Origin: Icerya purchasi
Taxonomy: Eukaryota > Arthropoda > Insecta > Hemiptera > Monophlebidae
Direction: 5' to 3'
Assembly (NCBI GenBank): GCA_039619475.1
Contig: CM077115.1
Span: 39,814,444-39,878,443, forward strand
DNA length: 64,000 nucleotides
The translations under genes were made by a program, and so were the position numbers. Positions 42,801 through 49,400 of this stretch are shown here, in pieces; position 1 is the stretch's first letter; every line of letters starts with the position of its first letter. The notes beneath the pieces were generated by a model. That model was not told the origin of the DNA and ran no database searches. It was given only the letters and a program-made list of their open reading frames with translations.

Positions 42801-45800
42801 TTTTTCGGTGATTTATTCGTAGGAAATTGAAGAGAAAATCCTGTTATCTTAAGAGTTAAATCATTTAACAATTAACTTCTAGATTTATTAGAAGACCAAA
42901 TATTTTAACTATTTCTAAATGAATAACGCTAACATTTATTTTAGTGTTTTTATGACATACATTTAAAACTAATATTAAACAAACCAACCGAGTCCGTGAA
43001 TATGTGACGCAACAGAACTGACTTGACGTAAAAGCAGCTTTAAAGAAGTACATATTGATAAGATGAAACCGAATAAATGTATAAATAAACAGGGAGAATG
43101 CATAGGAAATACAAAAAATAAAAATATTTACTATTTCAATAACGGTTTTTAATTACTTTTTGAAGTTTAGTAATCTCGTTATCTCATTTCTTTATAAGAG
43201 CTTCATATAAATTAATTTTAATTTATATCTTGTAATAACTAAATAACCCTAAGACAAAATTAAAAAAATATTCGTACACTAATTCTTCTTCGGTGTAGCA
43301 TATTTTGAAAGTCTTAATGAAAATATTTAATTGCAATTACGCTACTGAATAAAATGGTTTTCTTTATTTATAACAATGTATCTTAACTGTGTCACCGTTA
43401 ATAATATTTCCCATTTTCGAGTTTTGATTACGTACCGTTTTATAAATAATTCAGAACAACGGCATTTTAATATTTAATGAACAGAATTTATTAAACGTAA
43501 CTATGCTTAAATATAAATACTCCGAATATTTTGAACCCAAAACAAAATAAAAATAGTCTTTATTTGAAATGTTTTTTTTTTTACTTCTTTTTTGTTATTT
43601 TTAATGGAGAGGAAGGATCACGACACGATACTGGATTCAGTGAAAATTTCTTACATTGAACAACGTTGTAAATTCGAAGAATATTGCAATTATTGTAACA
43701 GTAAAAATAAGATTTTTACAAAAGGTATAAATGATTAAAGTTCTCTTGCCCGTTCAACATTACGCATAATTTTTCGTAAATTGTGTAAAATAAAAAGAAA
43801 ATAAAAGTAAGAAAAAAGCAGATATCTTAGAAAATTAATATTTCGCATTACCACCAGACGCTAAAAAATAAAACTCGAAAAACTTAGTTTCACTGTAAAT
43901 TTTAATATTTTCACTTAGCCTCACACAAATTAAACCAGAGTCCCTTAAAATATTCAACCACTAATATTAAACACATTAAAATCCGTAATTCCTGCTCGAC
44001 TATACTTCTATTAACAACAATCCCTTCCGCGAGAATTAGTAATATTGTACGCTACAGTTAATGTTAACAAAAATACTAATAATAAACCAGGAAATTCTCC
44101 TATTATTAAATATAGGTACTTACGCTAATTTCGGCTCAACAACAGATACTCTACTAATATTCTCTTTATTTTTTCCAAAACCATATCGACGTCCTCCACC
44201 GGTTGATGACGGAACATAAGCTCTCTCTATTTCAATTTTAATTTTTAAATAATTATAAAGCATCTAAATAAATACAATTTATACAATAAAAATATGTAAT
44301 ACAATACTGGTACATACCTTTAACAGCGTCTAAATCCGATTCTTTGGAAACATTATAGCGCGATTCTTCGAAGGGAATTTTTAATTTGGGTTCCGAATCA
44401 ATTTCACTTAATTTACGATCCGTTATTTGCGGTTTAGGGTTAATTATAAAATCAGAACTATTTAATTCAGTATCAAGATCAATTTCTAGCGATTTAGAAT
44501 GATGACTTTCTTTCTTAAACATTCGCTGTGTCGAGGACGTAATCGTGGGTATATCGCTTTTTCTCCTTTCCACAGGCGTCTCTATTTTTAATGTTTTCTT
44601 ATCCGCGTTTCCGAATTCATCTTTGGGAACATCGGTAAATTTAACATCTGTTAGATCTTCCAACAAACCTAGCCAATTAGATTTTTTTGTTTCGAATGTT
44701 ACTTTTTTATTCGAATTTCCTCCGGTATTAACAGTGACATTGTCTAATTTTAAATCAGCCTGATTTTCCGTCGGTTTATCTTTTAAATTTAACCAATCGG
44801 AAGAGGATTTTTTTTCTGCCACTTCGGGTGCAATACTCTGTTCTTTTGTTTCTCCGAATAGTTCACCGAAAATTTTCTTTTTACCATCCGCTTTCGACAC
44901 ATCACTTGATCTATTAAAAAATATTTACCAAAACTGTAGCATTTATGCACATCAAAAATAAGTGTAATTGATAAAAAAGGTTAGAATAAAAAAAAAAACA
45001 AAAAAACAATGAGAACCGAAATATTAAACTTACTACATATAAATGATACATTAGCAACTTACTCCAAATTTTTAACAAATAAAGGTTGTTTATTCGTCTT
45101 ATAATTGTCTTCATCAGACAGCAAAATATCATCTAACGGGTCAGAATCATCATCGTCTGCATAAAACAAATAACAACCGGTTAGTTCAAACAAATTTTAA
45201 ATTATAAAAATAAGGCTAAGTATCTGCGGCGGACTAACGGGGGGCGGAAGAGGCGGCCCGCCCCGGGCATCTGGTCCTGGTGGCCTCCATCATTTCCTTG
45301 ATCAAATCCTAAACAAAGCTTTAAAAATATGCTTAGTATCTATCTAAGAGGTGGTTTGGAGTTGGGGGGTCCCATACAAATATCATCCCGTACAGATAAA
45401 ATACGAATAAATAAATACAGTCTGTAGCAGTAATTTGCAATTTTTAAAATAAAATTACTACCACCGCTAATCTTTCTAATGTCTATACAGTTTTCGTTCC
45501 AATTTCACTTATGTATTACACTTCGTATCTTTTTTACTATCCTCGGCCCTTTGCTGAAAGTTATCTTATCATTATAGATAATATAGATAGTAATGTCCGT
45601 TCTTTCAATTGAAAGATAAGTTTCAAAAGAAATTTATTTCACTGAAGCTACATACTTACTGAAAATAAAAACTACCTATAACTTTATTTTTAATAATTGT
45701 TTTTTTTGCCGATCGATTCGTATTTTATTTTCTTCATCCATATCCATATTCTATGTATGTTTATTTAAGTCGAATTTAAGTTTCACTTGCAAGATTTTAA

Positions 45801-45987
45801 CTAAATAAACATAAACACTTATACATACAAGTGTGAACTGAATAAAATGATTGTAAAATTACGTCAACTTCTTAAATTGGGGGCTTTATTCAGCTTTGCC
45901 GCCCGGGGCCTCTGATGGGCTTAGTCCGCCACTGCCAAGTATAAAATTTTGCTAAAATTTAATGTAAATAAAAACATTACCCAACAT
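7779..45987 (-). CDS. FBF1: FBF1 homologue, coding span of 16 identified exons (3' end not found)
   Basis: FBF1 sits on centriolar distal appendages/transition fibres and is needed for ciliary gating. Sixteen minus-strand exons join to exactly 2400 nt (800 codons) with GT-AG borders and phase conserved at all 15 introns. Residues 1-300 are acidic and low complexity, with WL motifs (DWLNLKD near residue 73, NWLGLLED near 113, PSWLGGG near 283) and YVPSSTGGGRRYGFG near 234, as in vertebrate FBF1. From about residue 340 to the end it is charged coiled coil, e.g. VRIKELELEKCALEAQ, ELVQSYKDRIEYLQ and LEEKMEEFELKSAKEKMN. The conserved C-terminal segment of vertebrate FBF1 (about 30 residues) is not seen, so one or more last exons lie at lower coordinates, or outside the window. 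Introns carry many transposons. Family assignment is from remembered similarity; another coiled-coil centriolar protein is unlikely given the N-terminal motifs. Confidence 0.82.
8071..8275 (+). repeat. Dispersed repeat with CAAGGGGC hairpin, copy 1
   Basis: Contains the palindrome CAAGGGGCTGTGCCCCTTG (8102-8120), then ACCCCTCTTGCTTACATTTC and a TATAAAATGATCAAAATTTAC tract. The same series occurs in reverse at 14290-14690. A (TA)n run marks one edge. No coding potential; probably a non-autonomous transposon. Confidence 0.7.
9558..10316 (+). repeat. ~760-bp dispersed element, copy 1
   Basis: Runs co-linear with 61649-62466: CTCAAATATAATTTTTAAAT near the start, TACTAGAATTGTAC, then TTTACGGAGCTCAAGCCCC, and TTTTACGCGTTTC later. 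The right end reads GGTTGGGTAGCCACCC; its complement resembles the left terminus of the second copy (GGTGACCACTC). Probably a non-autonomous DNA transposon with short TIRs. Confidence 0.7.
10583..10760 (+). repeat. tRNA-derived SINE-like fragment
   Basis: GGTTAGTCTAGTGGTTAATG resembles an RNA polymerase III A box within a tRNA-like head. About 30 bp later AAGGTCACAGGTAGTGC sits where a B box would be, but is degraded. No cloverleaf can be completed, so this is not a functional tRNA. In FBF1 intron 15. Confidence 0.5.
11207..12500 (-). pseudogene. Degenerate mariner element
   Basis: About 1.3 kb with imperfect inverted ends (GTGTCCCAAAAGTATCC at the left; AAAGTATCGACCTGCATTC read inward from the right), TA on both sides. 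On the minus strand, broken frames give KKVVQAVSKWPHC, FTSKLLTVEQKKF and VLRKIITGDE (first catalytic Asp region), then a decayed C-terminal part with GQWNGDYFEE. Multiple stops and frameshifts; dead. Lies in FBF1 intron 15. A different mariner lineage from 6127-7445. Confidence 0.8.
13900..14076 (-). CDS. FBF1: FBF1 exon 15
   Basis: 177 nt, phase 0 at both ends, acceptor TGTTCTATTATTAG, donor GTCGCT/GTAAGC. Encodes SRAEVQAAIEEARQLKSVLD and LKQERWALQEAEEHL. Reading through the donor would give a TGA two codons later, so a short alternative C-terminus is possible here. Confidence 0.85.
14290..14690 (-). repeat. Dispersed repeat with CAAGGGGC hairpin, copy 2 (inverted)
   Basis: Longer, reverse-oriented copy of 8071-8275, with the GC palindrome at 14629-14647 and an extra internal tract of short TGTAACGAAAAA-like tandem units (about 14430-14465). 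Both copies border (TA)n. Lies in FBF1 intron 14. Confidence 0.7.
16141..16278 (-). CDS. FBF1: FBF1 exon 14
   Basis: 138 nt, phase 0 at both ends, acceptor TTTTTGAAATAG, donor CATTCAA/GTAAGT. Encodes AKQDLLKKERDIARQQFELA, then EAFTQLEGINPNRMTDAI. Confidence 0.85.
16279..19573. other. FBF1 intron 13, no feature recognised
   Basis: 3.3 kb of AT-rich intron with short open frames on both strands (longest about 97 codons, 17117-17410) that lack recognisable domains. Poly-C run near 18478-18487. Confidence 0.5.
19574..19806 (-). CDS. FBF1: FBF1 exon 13
   Basis: 233 nt, acceptor CCGATATTAG, donor ATAGAG/GTTAAT. Encodes 77 residues of heptad-rich coiled coil: QDELNRQKMVLDSKKSTLEE, LKSAKEKMNIELRKKELNR, WQYEKDREVEYLTKYKQEI. 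The preceding 5.4-kb intron contains a Jockey-like LINE relic. Confidence 0.88.
21620..22560 (-). pseudogene. Jockey-like LINE relic, endonuclease region
   Basis: Minus-strand frames joined across stops read like a Jockey-clade apurinic endonuclease: WNYRELYPQLAELNSFQFT-like start, NYSLFTFSNDQGSKATGSVT, TTKLNLTTYLQMTVVVVH, LCNCYVPPN, and a decayed PWWN-type junction to the RT near 21700. Many stops; the RT domain is not found. Lies in FBF1 intron 12. Base composition is visibly less AT-rich than its surroundings. Confidence 0.7.
22561..23710 (-). pseudogene. Possible upstream (ORF1/gag) part of the Jockey-like relic
   Basis: Directly upstream, on the minus strand, of the endonuclease relic. 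Frames are open for 60-125 codons (e.g. 23131-23508 and 23523-23708) with polar, Ser/Thr/Pro-rich sequence such as KPAASPLSTQTVQTVKSAAS. Position and composition fit a decayed gag-like ORF1, but no zinc knuckle is seen, so this is tentative. Confidence 0.35.
24783..24898. repeat. AAT microsatellite with 21-bp higher-order period
   Basis: Starts as plain (AAT)n, then four successive units of AGT followed by six AAT triplets (21 bp each). Gives spurious poly-Ile/Val reading frames on both strands. In FBF1 intron 12. Confidence 0.95.
25165..25253 (-). CDS. FBF1: FBF1 exon 12
   Basis: Acceptor AATTTTTTATAG, donor ATGG/GTATGC. Encodes GSGRTGLSDAVELSV and REESVLKKENELM. The phase joins exon 11 to exon 13 without frameshift. 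Vertebrate FBF1 has a longer segment here, so this protein is shorter or an exon was missed. Confidence 0.75.
26169..26305 (-). CDS. FBF1: FBF1 exon 11
   Basis: Acceptor is an unusually long T tract followed by CAG; donor TTCAG/GTAATT. Encodes IECELVQSYKDRIEYLQDER, resembling the vertebrate ELIESAHRSRIKVLE segment. Confidence 0.87.
27698..27794 (-). CDS. FBF1: FBF1 exon 10
   Basis: Acceptor TTTCTGTTACAG, donor CAAAAA/GTAAGA. Encodes QKLDLLSEHEKRLKQEISAI and DDYKNKLLQQK, continuous coiled coil. Ends in phase 0, directly compatible with exon 11. Confidence 0.85.
28568..28972. mobile_element. MITE copy 2, TIR CCGTATTTACTCG family
   Basis: 405 bp, same family as 3436-3829, flanked by TA, inside FBF1 intron 9. 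Shares the internal run GAGAAATAATATAAACCATA and the AAATTACCGGTA segment. Left TIR has diverged (CCGTATTTACGTG). Confidence 0.85.
29369..29475 (-). CDS. FBF1: FBF1 exon 9
   Basis: Acceptor TTTTTTTAG, donor TATAA/GTAAAT. Encodes VRIKELELEKCALEAQLEF and QLTSLEEAY, closely following the vertebrate FBF1 QVR.LELERA block. Confidence 0.88.
29476..31507. other. FBF1 intron 8 with one unrecognised minus-strand ORF
   Basis: A 93-codon minus-strand frame (30862-31143, starting MSSVVEAKYMFDTKRIPICI) has ordinary-looking composition, but I do not recognise it. No acceptor or donor places it in the FBF1 model. Possibly a transposon or retrogene scrap. Confidence 0.3.
31508..31606 (-). CDS. FBF1: FBF1 exon 8
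   Basis: 99 nt, phase 0 at both ends, acceptor AAATTTTTCAG, donor TTGAAC/GTAATT. Encodes VVSPTFDVTKSKFQMED and DEKDKFEHSAHRLN, a linker between coiled-coil blocks. Being symmetrical, it could be skipped without shifting frame. Confidence 0.78.
33592..33957 (+). repeat. Possible solo LTR or 5' LTR
   Basis: A GC-richer segment that starts TGTCACCGGGAAACG and ends GGTGGCCCACTACA, the TG...CA rule, with AATAAAGG near its end. The sequence just after reads TGGCCAGACGC, which could be a primer-binding site. No second LTR or gag-pol ORF follows, so it is a truncated insertion or a misreading. In FBF1 intron 7. Confidence 0.35.
34380..34450. repeat. AAATA/AAT low-complexity tract
   Basis: Run of AAATA repeats passing into AAT repeats and a short ATTAT palindrome. 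Simple sequence only. Confidence 0.8.
34790..35900 (-). pseudogene. LINE relic with RNase H motif
   Basis: The minus-strand frame 34768-35196 contains LLWVSRHVGVCDEMTHSLAR, the W-(I/V)-P-S-HVG-I-GNE-AD-LA signature of the RNase H domain of I/R1/Jockey-type retrotransposons. Upstream frames (35616-35870) resemble the RT thumb region, e.g. FLSTHFSRLRKISSPVSVL. Stops and frameshifts throughout. In FBF1 intron 7. Confidence 0.6.
35930..36198 (-). CDS. FBF1: FBF1 exon 7 (coiled coil begins)
   Basis: 269 nt, acceptor TTCTACCTACAG, donor TTCAG/GTAAAA. An acidic first half is followed by helix-forming sequence (SELKRKQTELFSIVKNQVDL, KHEKEIKQAVLELIGKQ). It ends in phase 0 as exon 8 requires. Confidence 0.88.
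36199..37034. other. FBF1 intron 6, nothing recognised
   Basis: AT-rich intronic sequence without repeats or ORFs that I can assign. Confidence 0.5.
37035..37124 (-). CDS. FBF1: FBF1 exon 6
   Basis: Acceptor TTATTTTTCAG, donor AAACG/GTATTT. Encodes ENLPSWLGGGPTLETKKEF; the PSWLGG motif is a recognisable FBF1 element just before the coiled-coil half. Confidence 0.85.
37125..39335. other. FBF1 intron 5, nothing recognised
   Basis: AT-rich with several T-runs of 15-20 (e.g. around 37296-37315); no coding or repeat signal beyond that. Confidence 0.5.
39336..39376 (-). CDS. FBF1: FBF1 exon 5 (41 nt)
   Basis: Small exon with a long T-tract acceptor (AACATTGTTTCAG) and donor GCCG/GTGAGT. It encodes TIDPVQTERKKSA. 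Accepted because both phases fit and the splice sites are strong. Confidence 0.7.
40150..41115. repeat. Imperfect repeats of a CATAAACTCGAAAAGCGT(C/T)AC unit
   Basis: A block of roughly 110 bp with the phrases TACTTGGACACATAAACTCG, AAAAGCGTTACGAAAATTTC and ATCCGACTGATTACTA occurs in diverged form near 40165-40270, 40285-40375 and 41015-41115. The third lies on the far side of the mariner fragment. Probably one repeat array split by the insertion. Confidence 0.6.
40415..40975 (-). pseudogene. Fragment of a third mariner element
   Basis: One edge carries GTCGCGCAGAAAGTAAGG, like irritans-type mariner termini. Minus-strand translation gives VESMERGQTINGLNYWKHYQ, matching the E-RG-TIN-YC region, followed after a frameshift by a decayed HDNA-x-x-H block. 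Only part of the transposase remains. Lies in FBF1 intron 4, bracketed by related short repeats (40150-40375 and 41015-41115). Confidence 0.65.
41116..44123. other. Remainder of FBF1 intron 4, nothing assigned
   Basis: A segment at 41280-41600 is less AT-rich and may be transposon-derived, but no family could be named. The rest is AT-rich intron. Confidence 0.4.
44124..44220 (-). CDS. FBF1: FBF1 exon 4
   Basis: Acceptor ends AGAGAGAG, donor TTAGC/GTAAGT. Encodes YVPSSTGGGRRYGFGKNKEN, matching the conserved Y-P-S...GRR(Y/R) patch of FBF1. Phase fits exons 3 and 5. Confidence 0.85.
44318..44910 (-). CDS. FBF1: FBF1 exon 3 (large N-terminal exon)
   Basis: 593 nt, acceptor TTTTTTAATAG, donor AAAG/GTATGT. 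Contains GKKKIFGELFGE, the WL-type motifs DWLNLKD and NWLGLLEDLTDV, and a hydrophilic, probably disordered stretch rich in K, E, S and D. Repeated WLGLKD-like motifs are typical of the FBF1 N-terminal half. Confidence 0.88.
45063..45156 (-). CDS. FBF1: FBF1 exon 2
   Basis: Acceptor TTATGCAG, donor TTGGA/GTAAGT. It encodes DDDSDPLDDILLSDEDN and KTNKQPLFVKN, resembling the EDPL..LLSYDE...KQP stretch near the N-terminus of vertebrate FBF1. Confidence 0.85.
45224..45934. mobile_element. hAT-type MITE with 8-bp TSD
   Basis: 711 bp, ends CTGCGGCGGACTAA... and, inverted, CAGTGGCGGACTAAGCCC. Flanking octamers CTAAGTAT and CCAAGTAT differ at one base, the 8-bp duplication expected for hAT. GC-rich termini contrast with an AT-rich interior. 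No transposase. Sits in FBF1 intron 1. Confidence 0.8.
45981..45987 (-). CDS. FBF1: FBF1 exon 1, coding part (ATGTTGG)
   Basis: ATG TTG G then donor GTAATG. Joined to exon 2 it gives MLDDDDSDPLDDILL, with no upstream ATG needed. The exon continues upward as 5' UTR of unknown length. The tiny coding part makes this the least certain junction of the model, but the phase is exactly what exon 2 requires. Intron 1 holds a hAT-type MITE. Confidence 0.55.
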
Positions 45988-46443
45988 ATCGATGTAATTC
46001 TAAAGAAAACTCCTTCACTTTTACTACAGGGCAAAACCAACTACACTGAATCATTTGAAAATAAAAAATTCGTAAAATTTTGAACCTAATAAACAAAAAG
46101 TTGCGATACTTTATCTACTCTCAATATCGATATGGTATCGATTAAATTAAAAACTGAATATGTATGTCCTTTTTCAAAAATTTAAGCAATTATTTAGCGT
46201 AATAGTATTCTTTAATTAACTGATTCAATGCAAAGTATAGTAAATATGCATAGGATATTAATTTACTATTTTAATTTGTTAATAAGAGTAACAATAAATT
46301 ATATATTTTTCCAAAATTCAAACACAGTTCATAACTTTGAATTATTTTTTATCCGGTAAATGCTGTCTGAGGTTTTTCTTTGAATGCCAAAAAAATGTAT
46401 ACAAATTGTTCCGGTTTAAAATAAACAAAATTGTTTATTTAAT
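45988..46443. promoter_or_regulatory. Shared intergenic region between divergent FBF1 and POP4
   Basis: 456 bp separate the two start codons, so both 5' UTRs and promoters must lie here or overlap. The stretch is AT-rich without an evident CpG-rich core or convincing TATA box. The bidirectional promoter is inferred from gene order only. Confidence 0.45.
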
Positions 46444-46489
46444 ATGCTTCCTAAAAATACTGCATCTAACAAAAAAACCAAACGAAAAA
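46444..46489 (+). CDS. POP4: POP4 exon 1 (start codon)
   Basis: The ATG opens a 15-codon lysine-rich N-terminus (MLPKNTASNKKTKRK) that ends one base into a codon at a strong donor, AAAA/GTAAGT. The short basic start and the phase match to exon 2 support it as the first coding exon. The 5' UTR boundary cannot be placed. Confidence 0.8.
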
Positions 46490-49400
46490 GTAAGTAAACT
46501 AGTTTTTGAATATTTTTTATAGACGTTTATGTTTACGATTATTACAAAATGTATAACGAATGTGATTTTTAAAATAATTTTAGGTTCACTGTATACACCA
46601 CTCCCAGCAGAAGTATTACAAGTCACCGAATCAACAAGTAATGACAGTTTAACACAAAAACTGTTGAATATTTTACCATCTTCAGATACGCACCAACTGG
46701 ATGCAGATTTAAAAAGTGTAAGCTTTTTTCTGTTACTTACCGCTGTAGAATAGAGCATGAACTAATTCGTCGTTTAAGAATATTTACTTTTTTTTTAAAA
46801 ACCTGCAACTATCGAGATGAGAGAATATCTATTTTTTTAAGTGAACAGCAGTCGTATTATACACATATAAGGTGATTCGTAAACTGTAATAGTGTGATAA
46901 CATACAATCAGTATTAATTTTGACTTTATCACATAGAACCAATATCAATATCGGCATTATGTTTACTAACCAAATTACTGTTATTCTATGTCGATGTTTC
47001 GAAATAAGCGGGCATATCGAAAACAGTTAAGAAGGAAAATTCAATAAATTCGGTTCGTTAACAGGATTAGCATATTATAACGCTATTAGTTAACGTAGAA
47101 GAGTTTAAAAAAGATCCCGTTAAATTCAAAAATTGTAATCAAGTCGCTGGAATTTTAGGTTTCCATAACTTTACTGCACAGCAGCAAGAAAGAAAATGTT
47201 TTTCTTTCATTCTAAGAACTGATTATAATTTTAAAAATTAAAGTGGTTATACAAACGGAATTTATTGCCTGAATAGCAACGATGGATATCCTTTTATTCG
47301 CTTACGAACAACAGTTATCTTTCTATTATCGTTATTTAGTACATATATATTTACATCTATCAGAAACATTTTTATCAAAATCGCGTTATTTTAACTCGGG
47401 TCCTATTTTGATGTAAGCTAATAGCAATAACCTTTCACGTCGTTGTTCCTTGCTTGTTACTTCAGCCCGGTAGCACACCTAATAACTGTATATTTATCGA
47501 TTTACCAGCCACATTCAGCCAAGTACTAAATATTAATAAAAAGAAACCAAACGAATTCAATTTAAAGCAGAACGAAATTAAATTTATAAAACTAAGGCCC
47601 AAATTTAAAACTTGCAAAGCCCTGATTCGTGGATTTTAATTTTTCCTAAAATAAAGTAATTATTAAATTGGAATTTATTTAATCTGTTTCTAATGAGAAC
47701 CCCGAATCAACATCAAAACTGAAGTCTTGTAGTTTCTCGCTTTTAGTTTTTGTCATCGGATTTTATTTGTTTTTTTCAAACGTCTTTTGGTAAAACGAGG
47801 CGTGTAGTGGGTTTCCGGAGTGAGTAGTTTTTCTTCTACTCTCATACGGGTATGACTCCAGAAGTGGTGTCACTCACCATTTGCACTGCCTAACTCCTAT
47901 CTGCAGCCTTCTCGTGGCGGACCTGTTAAGTCAAGCAACATAGTTGGGCGACAACAAATGCGGAAGGAGGCAAGTGGATAACAACCCCACTTGTGCAGGC
48001 AATAACATTCAAGATATTAACCATTAAATCATCAAATAAATAAATAATCAATAATGTGAAGAAAAAAATATATACATATATCAATTTATAAAAAAAAAAA
48101 AAAAAAAAAAACAAAAAAAACTTCATTACACGATTCGAATTCAACTGTCCTCCTGCCTAGTTGTATCGCGATTGCCCCAATTGTTGTGCTTCGGCATACC
48201 ATTGGAACTGGCATCGCTAATACTCGCAGACGTGATTGCGGATGTGCAACCGCTTTCTCGATAACTTCACGCACTGCAAGGTGCACATTTCAAGTCCTGC
48301 GGCGATGGAAAGACGGTGACGGAGGCAGGCCTGGTTAGCTAGAAGCCTTTAGCTGAATTTCTGCACGTAAGGCGGCGTGTGACTTTGGTCGCTTGTCAGC
48401 ATAGTGGAACTGACGCTCGGCAGCATCATGCGCGACGAAGCAGCCTCTTCAGGAACGCACTGCTTCCCCTACATCAAGGGAAAGGCCTAGAAAAGGTGGC
48501 CTAAACAAAGCCCACTATTACTACCTGCCTGGAATACCGCGTCCAGGGGGCACCCAACTCGAGCGGTCGAAACAACAGCAAAATAACTACAAATAAATGT
48601 AAGATCGTAGACCTAAGAGTAGCCACTTGGAATGTTAGAACCATGTTGGATTCAAATACTAGTTTACCAGAAAGGCGAACTGCCATCATAGCCCACGAAC
48701 TAAAGAAATATAATGTCGACATCGCGGCACTCAGTGAGACTCGACGCGAAGAAGAGGGGCAGCTATCAGAAATGACCGATGAATATACATTCTTCTGGAA
48801 AGGAAAAAGTTCAAAACAACCCAGAACTCATGGTGTCGGAATCGCTATTAAAACCAATATTTTGAAAAATCTATCTGAGCTCCCAGTAGGCATCAATGAA
48901 CGTCTCATGACTTTGCGAATACCTCTTGCCCATGGTAAATATGCCACCGTTATATCAGCATATGCTCCTACATTGATAGCTTCGGATAGCGAGAAAGAGA
49001 AATTTTACTACGAACTCCAAAGCATACTGCGTAAAATACCTAAAGCAGATAAGATCATCCTACTCGGTGACTTTAATGCTCGCGTTGGAAACCGTTTTAC
49101 CATCTGGCCAGAAACTATTGGCAGGTGTAAAATTGGTAAAGCTAACGACAATGGCTTATTGCTCCTTAATTTATGTGCAGAAAACGACCTGGCTATAACA
49201 AACACATACTTTAAACTGAAACACAAGTACATCGCAACATGGAAGCACCCACGTTCAAGACATTGGCATCTTATTGACTACATTATAGTTAGAAAGTCGG
49301 ACATCCGAGACGTCAAAATAACACGTATCATGAGAGGAGCGGAAGCCGATACAGACCATCGCATGGTGCTCTCTAAAATGCGAATTCACCTACGGCCGCG

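Noticed and set aside
47466..47639. A 57-codon plus-strand frame after a good acceptor (TTGTTACTTCAG), in phase with POP4 exon 2 and ending in TAA
   Set aside because: The encoded sequence has no POP4 character, while exon 2 to 54145 aligns with POP4 without a gap. At most it is an alternative terminal exon.
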